DNA of 64,000 bases from BCD1 sp965230565 (GTDB lineage: Bacteria > Bacteroidota > Bacteroidia > Chitinophagales > Saprospiraceae), in assembly GCA_965230565.1 (NCBI GenBank), contig CBDDLH010000016.1, forward strand, positions 434,001 to 498,000, written 5' to 3'. Positions 53,809 to 63,758 of the stretch are shown here, piece after piece. The notes under the pieces were generated by a model that worked only from the letters and a program-made list of their open reading frames with translations, searched no databases and was not told the DNA's origin. The position numbers were made by a program, and so were the translations under genes. The number at the start of each line of letters is the position of its first letter. The stretch's first letter is position 1.

Positions 53809-55150
53809 ATGAGTACCAAAAAAGAATTGGTGAAAAACGCCAGCGGGTGTTGCCCTGAAATTCTAAAAGAAAAACAATGCAGTGCCCTGGATTTTCATTA
53901 CCGACTGGTCAATATCACCAGAGTAAACAACAGAAGGGTTCCGGTAGAAATCCTGATCCATGCCCGACTTGAGAAATGTAAAGAAGGTCTGGAACTCGGA
54001 AAACTTGCCTACAGTACTACCCTGTTCCCCGGAGAAAAAGTCAACCTTTTCACAGCTGACCGCCGTACCAGATTTAGTTTTGATAAAGAAACGAATCTTA
54101 GTTACCGTCACGAACAGACACATGAATCACAGTATTACATGGCCTCCATGGATAAAATGATGTCTGATCTGAATATTACAGACAAAGGAAGCTCGCAGTC
54201 CTCCTCACAGTCCGATTTTTCAACGACCGGATCCACCAGTGGAGCCATTGAAACCTTTTTTGCAGGAGCTTCCGTAAATGTCAAAGGCAATTTCAATGCC
54301 TCCTCCACAGCTGATTTTGCCAGAGAATTAAGCAGACATGCCGAAGCATCCCACAACAGATCCGTTGAGGCGACCCATGCTTCCAGCAGTGTTTCTGTCG
54401 GAGAAGTACAGACCAGATCTCACGCGGAAGGTGAAACAGAAAGCCATTTCGAAGCGTCTTCCCGTTCATTTGCCAATCCGAATAAGTGCCACGCCATTAC
54501 GTATTTCTTTCACCAGATCAATGAGCGATACAGTATTAAGTTCAAGGTTGTTTCCATCAAGCGCAGAGTCATCGATACTGCCGGTGATGCCGGAGTCTCT
54601 AACAGACCGATTGCTTCCAAAGGAAAAGTAGCTATACTTCCGGCTGTGATCACGGCTGACAACCCCAACAGGATTGACATTGAAGAAAAAGCAAGAGTAA
54701 GTGAAGCTCTCGCTTATCAAAACCCAACGCTGGCAAAAGGGACCTCTCCTCTGCTCACTACCAATTTGGTATTAACTCAACCGGTTTTCGGCGGCGAAGC
54801 AGATTCCAATGTAGAAGAGGAAGTACGTAGCCAAAGCTTTAAATCAGGTTGATAATGATTTGATTGCCAAAGGTTTAATAACAAAGGACAGGAAGGAGAT
54901 TACTGAAAAAATAAGAGCTGAACTGGAATTCAGCATCACTACCAGTTTACCTACTCCCGGACTCATGGTCAAATCCTGTCTGGACGAATGTTGTATCTGC
55001 GAACCTGAATTGAAGGTAAAGATGGAACTTGATCTGGAGCGTCAGAAACTGAAGAATGAATTATTGAAAAAACAGATAGACCTGTTGGAAAAATCGCAGG
55101 AATATCGTTGTTGCCCTACTCCTGAGAAGGAGGATGAGGATGAGGATTAA
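53809..55150 (+). pseudogene. Unknown Ser/Ala-rich protein with Cys-rich tail, frame broken once
   Basis: Two frames form one ~447-residue protein without a signal peptide. The start is ATG 53809 (MSTKKELVKNASG). The N-terminal part has CCPEILKEKQC and a beta-rich region (FHYRLVNITRVNNRRVPVEILIHARLEKC). A Ser/Ala/Thr-rich helical stretch (residues ~115-225: SQSSSQSDFSTTGSTSG, ASHNRSVEATHASSSVSVG) lies in the middle, then FHQINERYSIKFKVVSIKRRV. The 5' frame ends at 54852. Skipping one base near 54817-54829 gives AKALNQVDNDLIAKGLITKDRKE and leads to a coiled tail with Cys pairs (LDECCICEPELK, YRCCPTPEKEDEDED). I recognise no family. Neighbours give no clue. Confidence 0.6.
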
Positions 55151-55156
55151 TCATTG

Positions 55157-55191
55157 GAGGTCTTACCCTGTACTCTTAGGGGTAAGACCTC
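55157..55191. terminator. Hairpin shared by convergent genes
   Basis: A 12-bp stem pairs 55157-55168 with 55180-55191. The stop codon of the membrane-protein gene (55163-55165) lies inside the left arm. There is no long T run. Confidence 0.6.
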
Positions 55192-56050
55192 GTTCCTTTG
55201 ATCTATTTTCCCAATAATACAAAGCCAACACCAGAGGACCGATACCATGAATCAACCTATAGGCAGCCTCAAAAAGCCATCTGTGAAGGCTTTCCTGCCA
55301 GAAATCAATATAGAAATACGCCCATGGACGTGCGATAGCCGTAGCAAATCCCCAAAAGCTAGCATAAACCAGAGCGACAAATACAACCTTTCTAAAGGGC
55401 AGGAAGATGGCAATGGCTACTAAAAAATCAAGTGTGCCTGCCGTATTCAAATAGACTACTGCCTGAGATTCATTCAAATGCAGCGTATTCAGGCACATCA
55501 CCAGAAAATTGACAGGTCTCGGGTGAAAGTTTACGGCATACAAACCATGTCCCACAAAAGTCAAAGCCACTGCAACCTTTAATGCAAAAACAAGTTTTTT
55601 ATCTAATCGCCCCTTTTTCATAGCCAGGACCAATAAAACCGGAGAAGCGAATTGAAGAGAGTACTCTATGAACTGACCGAACTGAAACATTTTTGATTTA
55701 AAATATAAGAAGGCCAGTATAAAAAGGCTGATACTACCCAGCCAAATAATTGGTCCTGATATTTTAGGGATCTTTTTTAACAACAGGACAGCTAAACCGC
55801 ATATAACATAGAAAACTCCTACCCCGTCAATAAATGTAGCTATGGCAGAATCATAGGAAGCATCCGTTACCCAGGAAGACCATTCAATTCCAAAAATTTG
55901 TTCTACGATTGGCTTCATTCTACCCTCATCCCACAACAACTCTCTGAAGGGTGCATCATAGAACCAATGTTGCCAGGCCCTTCCAAGAAAGACAAACAAA
56001 ACACCCAATTGCAAGTAGGTTAATTTATGCTTAGGATCCAGAATTTTCAA
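55163..56050 (-). CDS. Multi-pass membrane protein, function unknown
   Basis: A 295-residue protein with about eight hydrophobic segments (for example 10-28, 72-92, 98-116, 126-146, 155-175, 205-222, 225-242, 265-285). Loops contain AWQHWFYDAPFRELLWDEG near the start and HPRPVNFLVMCLNTLHLNES in the middle. The pattern is DoxX-like in places (TFVGHGLYAVNF), but I would not assign the family. The gene lies divergent to the large T9SS gene across a 137-bp spacer. It probably sits in the inner membrane. No operon partner is evident; the stop codon lies inside a hairpin shared with the convergent gene. Confidence 0.75.
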   Translation of the reverse strand: MKILDPKHKLTYLQLGVLFVFLGRAWQHWFYDAPFRELLWDEGRMKPIVEQIFGIEWSSWVTDASYDSAIATFIDGVGVFYVICGLAVLLLKKIPKISGPIIWLGSISLFILAFLYFKSKMFQFGQFIEYSLQFASPVLLVLAMKKGRLDKKLVFALKVAVALTFVGHGLYAVNFHPRPVNFLVMCLNTLHLNESQAVVYLNTAGTLDFLVAIAIFLPFRKVVFVALVYASFWGFATAIARPWAYFYIDFWQESLHRWLFEAAYRLIHGIGPLVLALYYWENRSKERGLTPKSTG

Positions 56051-56187
56051 TTCAATTAGATTTGATTAAAAACAGCACGCAATTTAGGATTTTTCCTGCC
56101 CAAAGCTGTATGGCGGGTTGCATAATTCTCTTTCGGCCCAAAGAATTAACAGACTATTATCTATATTGCGCCGAATAGAAAATTTGG

Positions 56188-59100
56188 ATGATAATGAAGA
56201 AAGTCTTACTACTGCCTTGCTTTGCAATGCTTGTTTTTTTTAACCTGAATGCACAAACAGAACAACCTTATGCTGTTAAAAAAACTGCTCCGGAATGGGT
56301 CCGGTTGATGTATACCCCTGGACAGGATGTTGCCACGGTAAAGGAAGCTTATGAAAATTACTACGAAGAAAATGAATTTGTTAAGAATGCCCATACTCAG
56401 TATTACAAACGATGGTTGAGAAGCCTGTCAAGGGAAGATCAGTTATTGCCGTATAGTAAGGATGAAATGGGAAAAAACCGCCAAAACCTACAGCAATACA
56501 TTCATCAGTCAACAACCGGCAATTCCATGCGCTCTCCCGAGTCTGAATGGGAATGTATTGGTCCTTTTGATTTTGATATTGAAGCAGCAGGAAGAAGTTA
56601 TGCTCCCGGAGCTGCTCACGTTTATACCGTTGAACGATCAGTTTCCGATACTGCTGTACTCTATGCCGGCACTGCTACTGCAGGCGTTTGGAAAACGACT
56701 GATGCAGGGCAAAACTGGGACTTGCTAACCCATGAATTGATCATTGGAAGTATAGTAGCCCTGGAAATAGACCCCACAAACCCGGATGTGGTTTATTTCG
56801 GAGCTTCGGGAAATCTTTTTAAAACAATTGATGGCGGGACTATCTGGAACACGCTTGGTGGTGTCTTTGCAGAACAGGATCATAACATTAAGGATATTGT
56901 AACTCATCCTGAATCTAATGAAGTGCTTTATGTTACCTCCAATCAAGGTTTGTACAGAACCTTTGATGCCGGTGATACCTGGGAAACGATTCTCTCAGGA
57001 AACTTCCAGGAATTGGAATTCCACCCAACGAACAGCGATACCATTTACGTAGTCAAACAAGTTGATGAAAGAACCGAATTCTACAAATCTTCCGACGGTG
57101 GAAATACCTTCTCTACAACGCCTAATAACGGATGGCCATTTCCTCCTGGTGGTGCCGAACAAAAAAGAACTGAAATTGCCATTACGCCTGCAGCACCAGA
57201 TATGATTTATGCATTGGCTACTGGTGCTGTGAATGAAGGAAGCGGCCTTTATGGTGTCTATGTAAGCGAAGATGCCGGTGATACCTGGACATTCCGGTGT
57301 TGTGGAGATCAACCTGGAGGAGAACCTGCTGAAGACAACATAAATATGATGGGCTGGGACAAAAACGGACTGGATGATGGTGGTCAATACTATTATGACC
57401 TTGCACTTGCGGTTGATCCCCAAAACGCCAATAAGGTCCATGTAGCTGGTGTAAACCAATGGATATCAACCGATGGCGGTTATTCATTTACGTGTCCCGC
57501 CAAATGGTCAGAACCTGCTGAACCGGGTTATGTTCATGCTGACATTCATGACATTCGATATTACGATAACGAAATTTGGGCAGCTTGTGACGGAGGAATA
57601 TTTGTATCAAACGATGATGGGAATACCTTCACTAAGCAGATGTTTGGCATTGCCGGGAGTGACTTTTGGGGGTTTGGAGCAAGTTTTCATGGGAATATAA
57701 TGCTGGGAGGAGCTTACCACAATGGCACCCTGCTTAAAGATGAAGACACCTATATAAATGGATGGATCTGTACCGGTGGCGGTGACGGGGTAAGGGGGTT
57801 TGTCAATCCTGGTAATAATCGACTAGCTTACGATGACAGAGAAGGAAGAATTCTAACAGGAGACCGGGAAGTTAATTTTGGCCATTTCGAATTTGATCTT
57901 TTACCAAACAGCTCCTACATCACGGGGGAATCGAGCGACATGGCGTTTGATCCCAGGTTCTACCATACCGTTTACGTGGGACATGGCACAGCGTTGGCTA
58001 AAACGGAAAACAATGGTAAAACTTTCGAGACCATTCACGATTTTGGTCATAAAGTAACCGCTATTGACATTCCATGGACCGATCCGCAAACCATATACCT
58101 CGCCACCTGGGAAGATTGGTGGGGAGCGAAAAAAATATGGAAAACCAATGATGGCGGTGCATCCTGGACCGAGATCACCCCACCTTCTTCCATGTTAAAT
58201 GGTAATGAATGGGTCCCCTGGGATATAACCGCCAGCAGTAACAACCCTGACATCCTTTGGGCAGCAAGAACTTCTCAGTATGGTGATACGAACCTCGATG
58301 GTTTCAGAGTTTTCAAATCTATTGACGGAGGATCAACCTGGTCAAACATCACAACTCCAGCCCTGGATGGAGAAGCCATTACCAACATCGTTCACCAAAA
58401 AGGCACAAATGGTGGCGTTTATCTGGGAACAAGAAGAGCTGTTTTATATAAAAACAACACCATGTCCGATTGGGAGTTATTCAATAACAAACTCCCCTTA
58501 AGGACACACTCCACTAAACTGGTGCCCTATTACTGGGGAAATAAATTGAGGAATGCCACCAATCGCAGTGTTTATGAAGTGGAACTCTATGAAACCTCAA
58601 TGCCCATTGCTCAGATTTCAGTGGATAAGACAAAGTTGAACTGCTTTGACAAAAGTGTTCATTTTGTGGACCATTCTGTTTTAAACGGAGAAAACGCCAG
58701 CTGGCAATGGAGTTTTCCGGGAGGAAATCCTGCAGCTTCGACGGAGCAAAATCCGGTAGTTGAATATTTAGAACCCGGGCAATACGAGGTGAGCCTGACA
58801 GTCACAGATGAATATGGTACAAGTACCCAGACTTATACCGATTTTATTTTCTTCGAAGATCACATTGAAGAAGCTCAGGACTTCGCGGAAGACTTTGAAT
58901 CCGGATTGAATGCGTATTGGATTTTACATAATGAGAATAATTCCTTCAACTGGAATGAAATCCAGGTGAATATCGGTCCTGATTGTGTTCCCGGCACAGC
59001 TATGTATGTCGATCATTTTAATATCAACCAACCGAACCATGAAGCAGAGCTCATCAGTCCAAATATCGATCTGACCAACATGACAGAAGCTATGCTCCAT

Positions 59101-59652
59101 TATGATTATGCCTATGCCCGATGGGGAGGAGGTTATGAAGATGGTTTAAGAATAGATATCTCAACAGATTGCGGCCAGACCTGGACGGAATTATTTTATG
59201 CTTTTGGTACTGACCTTACCACAGTTGATAACCAACAGGATTGGTGGCAACCTGCAGATTGCAGTGATTGGGCAACCGATAATATTCTGGACATTAGTGA
59301 ATACTTAGGGGAAGTCGTTAACATCAGATTTGTAGCTATCAATGGCTGGGGCAATAATTTTTACCTGGACAATGTGAATATATCAGGTCTAATGGTTGGG
59401 CTCGATCCTATTGAAAATATAATGCGGTTTGAGGTTTTCCCTAATCCAACAACAGGAAGTTTTTCCATCAATCACAACCTTGACCAGGGAAGAATGTTTC
59501 TGTTTAACATGGAAGGAAAACTGATCTTCGAAGAGCCTGTTGGCGAAAAAAGAAAGGCTTTCAATCTCGATTTGCCTAACGGAATCTATCAAATTCAGTT
59601 GGTGAACGACACTGGAATTTTAAAGAAGAAACTAATCGTTTCGGGTAAATAA
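56188..59652 (+). CDS. Secreted BNR/sortilin-type propeller and PKD protein with T9SS sorting domain
   Basis: A 1154-residue exported protein. Signal peptide (LLLPCFAMLVFFNLNAQ), a linker of ~110 residues, then ~600 residues of BNR/sortilin-type blades with repeated Asp-box-like SxDxGxTW motifs (KTTDAGQNWDLL, RTFDAGDTWETI, KSSDGGNTF, KTNDGGASWTEI, KSIDGGSTWSNI). A PKD domain follows (about 805-895, SWQWSFPGGNPAASTEQNPVVEY), then a MAM-like/jelly-roll domain (about 905-1060) and a type A T9SS sorting domain (about 1075-1154, EVFPNPTTGSFSI to KKLIVSGK). The propeller resembles sialidase and VPS10-like domains but no hydrolase residues can be assigned. Probably cell-surface or secreted. TCTATATTG at 56160-56168 may be a variant -7 box. 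Confidence 0.88.
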   Translation: MIMKKVLLLPCFAMLVFFNLNAQTEQPYAVKKTAPEWVRLMYTPGQDVATVKEAYENYYEENEFVKNAHTQYYKRWLRSLSREDQLLPYSKDEMGKNRQNLQQYIHQSTTGNSMRSPESEWECIGPFDFDIEAAGRSYAPGAAHVYTVERSVSDTAVLYAGTATAGVWKTTDAGQNWDLLTHELIIGSIVALEIDPTNPDVVYFGASGNLFKTIDGGTIWNTLGGVFAEQDHNIKDIVTHPESNEVLYVTSNQGLYRTFDAGDTWETILSGNFQELEFHPTNSDTIYVVKQVDERTEFYKSSDGGNTFSTTPNNGWPFPPGGAEQKRTEIAITPAAPDMIYALATGAVNEGSGLYGVYVSEDAGDTWTFRCCGDQPGGEPAEDNINMMGWDKNGLDDGGQYYYDLALAVDPQNANKVHVAGVNQWISTDGGYSFTCPAKWSEPAEPGYVHADIHDIRYYDNEIWAACDGGIFVSNDDGNTFTKQMFGIAGSDFWGFGASFHGNIMLGGAYHNGTLLKDEDTYINGWICTGGGDGVRGFVNPGNNRLAYDDREGRILTGDREVNFGHFEFDLLPNSSYITGESSDMAFDPRFYHTVYVGHGTALAKTENNGKTFETIHDFGHKVTAIDIPWTDPQTIYLATWEDWWGAKKIWKTNDGGASWTEITPPSSMLNGNEWVPWDITASSNNPDILWAARTSQYGDTNLDGFRVFKSIDGGSTWSNITTPALDGEAITNIVHQKGTNGGVYLGTRRAVLYKNNTMSDWELFNNKLPLRTHSTKLVPYYWGNKLRNATNRSVYEVELYETSMPIAQISVDKTKLNCFDKSVHFVDHSVLNGENASWQWSFPGGNPAASTEQNPVVEYLEPGQYEVSLTVTDEYGTSTQTYTDFIFFEDHIEEAQDFAEDFESGLNAYWILHNENNSFNWNEIQVNIGPDCVPGTAMYVDHFNINQPNHEAELISPNIDLTNMTEAMLHYDYAYARWGGGYEDGLRIDISTDCGQTWTELFYAFGTDLTTVDNQQDWWQPADCSDWATDNILDISEYLGEVVNIRFVAINGWGNNFYLDNVNISGLMVGLDPIENIMRFEVFPNPTTGSFSINHNLDQGRMFLFNMEGKLIFEEPVGEKRKAFNLDLPNGIYQIQLVNDTGILKKKLIVSGK

Positions 59653-59662
59653 TCCCACAAAA

Positions 59663-59695
59663 AAAGGGGAACTATTTTGAAAATGGTTCCCCTTT
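59663..59695. terminator. Bidirectional terminator
   Basis: A 10-bp stem pairs 59663-59672 with 59686-59695, between the T9SS gene and prfB, with adjoining A and T tracts. Confidence 0.7.
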
Positions 59696-59712
59696 AATTT
59701 TACTCTTAAGTA

Positions 59713-60793
59713 TTAATCTTCATGGTGCATCAGGAAAGCCTTGAGGAATCCGTCAATCTCCCCATCCAGCACTTTATCAGGATTGTTGAGTTTAAAATTC
59801 GTTCTAAGATCCTTTACCCAACGATCATCAAGCACATAAGAACGGATTTGTGATCCCCATTCGTTTTTCATCTTTCCGGACTCCACCTTATCTTTCTCGG
59901 CTCTTTGCTTCTCGAGTTCAGCTTCATACAGTCTGGATTTCAGCATATTCAGAGCATGTTCTCTGTTCATATGCTGAGAACGTTCTTTTTGACATTCCAC
60001 CACAATTCCTGACGGCAAATGTCTTACCCGAACTGCCGATTCTGTTTTATTAACGTGCTGTCCACCTGCTCCACTGGAACGAAAAGTATCCCAACTCAGA
60101 TCAGCCGGATTGATTTCCACCTCGATGGAGGAATCCACCCTTGGATGTACAAAAACAGAGGCAAAGGAAGTCATTCTTTTACCCTGGGCATTAAATGGTG
60201 AGATGCGGACAAGTCGATGAACTCCGTTTTCACCTTTCAACAGACCATAGGCAAAGTCTCCCTGAATTTCGATTTCCCCGGACTTAATCCCGGCAACATC
60301 TCCATCCTGAAGGTTTAGCGTAGACACTTTGAACCCTTGTCTTTCTCCATATCGCTTGTACATCCTCAACAACATGGCAGCCCAGTCACAAGCTTCTGTT
60401 CCCCCTGCACCGGCATTAACCTCGAGGATTACTCCCAGTTCATCCTCCGGTCTATTTAAGGTAGACCTGAACTCTGCATCATCAATGGCTTCAAGTGCGA
60501 CGGAATAATGTTCATCCACTTCTTCCTCAGTTGCTTCCCCTTCCTTATAGTATTCATAAAGCACTTCAGTATCATCGATAAGTGTGGCCACTTCATCGTA
60601 TTTGGATACCCAGTTTTTATGAGTCTTTAATTCCTTGAGAATTCGTTCCGCTTCTTTTGGATCATCCCAAAAATTAGGATTCAGCGAAAGCTGTTCTTTA
60701 TCTTCAATCTGTAATTTCCGTTCAGGGACGTCAAAGATACCTCCCTAACAAGTCCAAACGGTTTCTCAACTCCTTTAATTGATCTGAAGTCAT
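59713..60793 (-). CDS. prfB: Peptide chain release factor 2, programmed +1 frameshift
   Basis: RF2 recognises UGA/UAA and triggers peptide release. The gene starts at the ATG at 60793 (MTSDQLKELRNRLDLLGRYL) and runs 20 codons to an in-frame TGA at 60733-60731. Skipping one base at CTT-T-GAC (CTT at 60736-60734) enters the long frame DVPERKLQIEDKE, which continues to 59713, giving a 359-residue protein (E. coli 365). The stop-codon-recognition SPF and the catalytic GGQ (SSGAGGQHVNKTESAV) are both present. The slip site follows GGGAGGTAT, a strong Shine-Dalgarno-like stimulator, so this is the classical autoregulatory frameshift. It lies six bases after the FKBP gene stop. Confidence 0.94.
60731..60744 (-). 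promoter_or_regulatory. Programmed +1 frameshift signal (SD-like, CTT TGA C)
   Basis: On the minus strand GGGAGG-TAT-CTT-TGA reads from 60745 to 60731. The Shine-Dalgarno-like GGAGGT is placed as in E. coli prfB (AGGGGGTATCTTTGA). Low RF2 would favour slippage and raise RF2 synthesis. Confidence 0.85.
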
Positions 60794-60799
60794 AGTTAT

Positions 60800-61707
60800 T
60801 TAATTTATTTTTTCTAACTCAATATAAAAAATCAAATCTTCGTTTTCAGGAACTTTCCCCGGATCGCCGGAAGCACCATAGGCCAGACTCTGAAGGAACA
60901 ATCAAGGTGAAAGATGAATGCTCTGAAATCTCCGTGAATATTAATTCCCAACCTTCAATAACCCTGTTCTCCCCCATTACAAATTCAAATGGTTCTCCTG
61001 AATCAAAGGAATTATTGAACACTTGTCCCGACATAAGCGCTCCAACATAGTTTACACTTATTTTGTCTCCGGCTTTTGGTTTATGGGCATCAGTCTTTTT
61101 ATGGAAGAACAATTTCAATCCACTTTCAGTTTCAATCAAATGGTCTTTCAGTCCACCAGTCTTATAGTCTATCCAGGTCTGACAATAATAGTTTTTCCGC
61201 TTCGGGCCCTCTGGATTTCAAGCTCTTCTTTAGTTCTTCCGTCTCTTTTTGTTTGTCTTGCTTAAGTTTCTGGAATTCTTCCGAACTTTTTATGTCGAGC
61301 ATGACCAGATCATACAACATCACCTCAGCATCCTTAAATCCCACAGGTTTTTGTTCTGATAGCAAAGTGTCTAACGGCAAAAAGATAGTTGCACTATCGC
61401 CTACATGCATAAGGGCCAATAATTCCTGTACGGGAGACACGGGACCAATTCCAGAAGACTGATCTTTTAATTGTAAATACGGCGTAACGCCATTGCCACT
61501 TTCCCTGCTCGAATTAACCACAACATCACCATTCCTCGTTTGGGCATGAAAATACACGTAATCACCCGGAATAGCCTGCTCTCCCTTTGCATCAGTATGT
61601 AATGTGTAACGATACCCTGAAGGAGTTACAGTATTCTTGTCAACCTCATTGGAACAAGAGGCTACCAAGAGCAAAAAGCTTCCCCAGAACAGACTTCTAA
61701 TATCCAT
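60800..61707 (-). pseudogene. FKBP-type peptidyl-prolyl isomerase lipoprotein with two domains, frame broken twice
   Basis: One ~300-residue lipoprotein spread over three frames. It starts at the ATG at 61707 with lipobox LLLVASCSN. A first FKBP-like domain (about 30-150, GDYVYFHAQTRNGDVV, GVTPYLQL, LALMHVGDSATIFLP) is followed by a helical linker. One extra base in the AAAAA run at 61192-61196 must be removed to reach QTWIDYKTGGLKDHLIETESG and the second FKBP domain (GDKISVNYVGALMSGQVFNNSFDSGEPFEF, VIEGWELIFTEI). A second extra base at 60883-60884 must be removed to read VPSESAYGASGDPG and the final strand EDLIFYIELEKIN, with its stop at 60800. prfB starts six bases later. Both breaks are probably sequencing indels. 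Confidence 0.83.
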
Positions 61708-61762
61708 TATAATAAAAATGAAACAAGACAATAAAGATGTAAAGTTCGGATTTAATTTGAAA

Positions 61763-62773
61763 TTATCCGTTTTTGGCCGGCATTTCCATTTCTGCCAATG
61801 CTTCCTTAAATCTTTTAACCGTAGTGTTCAGCGTATTGTAGGCATAACCGCCAGCAGCATTTTTATGGCCTCCCCCCTTAAAATATTTGGTCGCCATTTG
61901 CTGAACACTTATTTCTCCTTTTGATCTAAGGGAGACCTTCACGATTTTGGGTTGTTCGGTAATAAAAGCTGCAATATTTATCCCTTTCATGGTCAAAAGA
62001 AAATTCACAACACCCTCAGTATCACCTCGTTGAATATCAAAATTGGAATAATCATCTTTGGTAAGCGTGATCAATGCTGCTTCATATTCAGGCAAAACCT
62101 CCATTCTATGGTATAAACAATATCCCAGCAGCCGTAATTCTTTTTCTTTTTTAGTATTAAAAATAAGGTCCTGAAGCATATAATCATCCACACCCAGTTC
62201 CAGCAGCTGGGCAACTATGCGGAACAGTTTGGGTGAAGTGCTGTATTTGAAGGATCCGGTATCCGTAAGAATACCCGTAAAAATGCATTCGGCAACTGTT
62301 TTATCCAGATATGCCTTGCTGCCAAGCATCTCAATGAAGTCAAAAATCAGTTCAGAAGTAGAACTTGCAGTGGTATCGGACAAAGTGAAATCGGAGAATG
62401 GCTCAGGGTAAAGGTGATGATCAATCATGGCAATTTTACAATGCTTGTTCTGTTCGATCGCTTCCCCTAACTTATCAATTCTATCCAGAGAGTTAAAATC
62501 GAGGCAAAAAACTATCTCAGCCTTAAGTAAAAACTGCTCAGCCTCTTCCGTTTCATTATCGTAAATAAGGATTTCATGAACCTCAGGCATCCAGACAAAG
62601 GCATCCGGGTATTCCGAAGGTACGATCACCTTCAATGCATGGCCATCCTGTTTTAAAAAATGAAATAACGCCAGTGAGGAACCGATAGCATCACCATCAG
62701 GATTCCGATGCGAAACTATAACAATGTCCCTTGGGGTCCGAAGTAAGTCTTTTAATTGGTTGAGATTCTCCAT
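61763..62773 (-). CDS. DHH-family phosphoesterase (NrnA-like oligoribonuclease/pAp phosphatase)
   Basis: A 336-residue two-domain enzyme. The DHH domain has SHRNPDGDAIGSS (His22, Asp26, Asp28) and the AMIDHHLYP core with the DHH triad; the DHHA1 domain ends with SLRSKGEISVQQMATKYFKGGGHKNAAGGYAYNT. This is the NrnA pattern: Mn2+-dependent degradation of short RNA (nanoRNA) and of pAp. Bacteroidota often lack Orn, so an NrnA-like enzyme would complete RNA turnover. Cytoplasmic, normal length. The gene is followed on the same strand by the FKBP gene after 55 bp, possibly in an operon with prfB. The start is the ATG at 62773. Confidence 0.9.
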   Translation of the reverse strand: MENLNQLKDLLRTPRDIVIVSHRNPDGDAIGSSLALFHFLKQDGHALKVIVPSEYPDAFVWMPEVHEILIYDNETEEAEQFLLKAEIVFCLDFNSLDRIDKLGEAIEQNKHCKIAMIDHHLYPEPFSDFTLSDTTASSTSELIFDFIEMLGSKAYLDKTVAECIFTGILTDTGSFKYSTSPKLFRIVAQLLELGVDDYMLQDLIFNTKKEKELRLLGYCLYHRMEVLPEYEAALITLTKDDYSNFDIQRGDTEGVVNFLLTMKGINIAAFITEQPKIVKVSLRSKGEISVQQMATKYFKGGGHKNAAGGYAYNTLNTTVKRFKEALAEMEMPAKNG

Positions 62774-62990
62774 CTGCTGATTTATGAAGTTGCGAAGTTC
62801 TCAAAATTTATGAACAATGCAAAATCACCTTCATGGAATTTGAACCATAATAAGGCTTTTCGGCAAACTCAAATATGACACAATTGTTTTGTTTACAACC
62901 AAATAGAAACCAATTAGATCCTACTTTTAGTCTCGATAAAAAAAATTTGAATTAATACCTTGAAAGTATAAATATTAATAACTGCTTGAT

Positions 62991-62998
62991 TACCTTTG
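62991..62998 (+). promoter_or_regulatory. -7 element TACCTTTG ahead of ndk
   Basis: Exact TAnnTTTG consensus 37 bp before the ndk ATG, predicting a leader of about 31 nt; the -33 element is not evident. Confidence 0.5.
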
Positions 62999-63034
62999 TG
63001 GCGCTTTTTAAAAACAGAAAAAAAATATTACAAA

Positions 63035-63454
63035 ATGGCTGGAAACAGAACATTTACAATGATCAAACCCGATGCTGTAAAAGCCGGGCATATCGGTGCA
63101 ATTCTTGCAAAAATCAACGAAGGCGGATTCAGAATCGTTGCCATGAAACTTCATCACCTATCTCCTGAAAAGGCAGGTGAATTTTACGCTGTTCACAAGG
63201 AACGTCCATTTTATGGAGAATTAGTTGAATTTATGTCATCAGGACCAATTGTCGCTGCTATTCTTGAAAAAGATAATGCAGTTGAAGATTTCAGAACACT
63301 GATCGGAGCTACCAACCCTGCTGAAGCCGCTCCCGGTACCATCCGTGCTTTGTATGCAAAAAGTATTGGAGAAAATGCCGTTCACGGTGCTGACTCCGAC
63401 GAAAATGCAATCATTGAAGGAAATTTCCACTTTGCAGGAACGGAGATGTTTTAA
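63035..63454 (+). CDS. ndk: Nucleoside diphosphate kinase
   Basis: A 139-residue enzyme that transfers phosphate from NTPs to NDPs through a phosphohistidine. The active-site His117 is in IGENAVHGADS; RTFTMIKPDAV at the start and ERPFYGELVEFMSSGP are diagnostic. I start at the ATG at 63035, because MAGNRTFTMIKPDAV is the expected N-terminus; the frame is open upstream from a GTG that lies within the promoter region. Length is typical. Monocistronic with a clear terminator. Confidence 0.95.
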   Translation: MAGNRTFTMIKPDAVKAGHIGAILAKINEGGFRIVAMKLHHLSPEKAGEFYAVHKERPFYGELVEFMSSGPIVAAILEKDNAVEDFRTLIGATNPAEAAPGTIRALYAKSIGENAVHGADSDENAIIEGNFHFAGTEMF

Positions 63455-63478
63455 GCATCTTTTTAAAAGACAAATAAA

Positions 63479-63517
63479 AAAAAGGTTCATCGCCATGTTT
63501 GGTAGATGAACCTTTTT
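63479..63517 (+). terminator. Terminator of ndk
   Basis: A 13-bp perfect stem pairs 63479-63491 with 63505-63517, with A5 at the base and T5 at the end. Confidence 0.88.
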
Positions 63518-63758
63518 CAATTTTATCAGAGAGATCGATCAACTCATCTGGTTTCCCGGATTGGTATTATGCTTTTGCAAGTTTTCATTTGTGTTGGGTC
63601 CAGGAAATAAAAATTTTCCATTTTCAAACAATATAATCTATTGATAACAGACCGGCAACCGAAATGATTGAACAGGGCCTCTTGAATGATGAAGAAGGCC
63701 TTTTAATGATTAAACCAATCAGTTTTTTCCTACCTTTAGCACAAAGAACCGACGAAAA

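Noticed and set aside
60591..60793. Treating the in-frame TGA in prfB as a sequencing error or starting RF2 at an internal Met
   Set aside because: The slip site, SD-like signal and N-terminal sequence match the conserved programmed frameshift of prfB.
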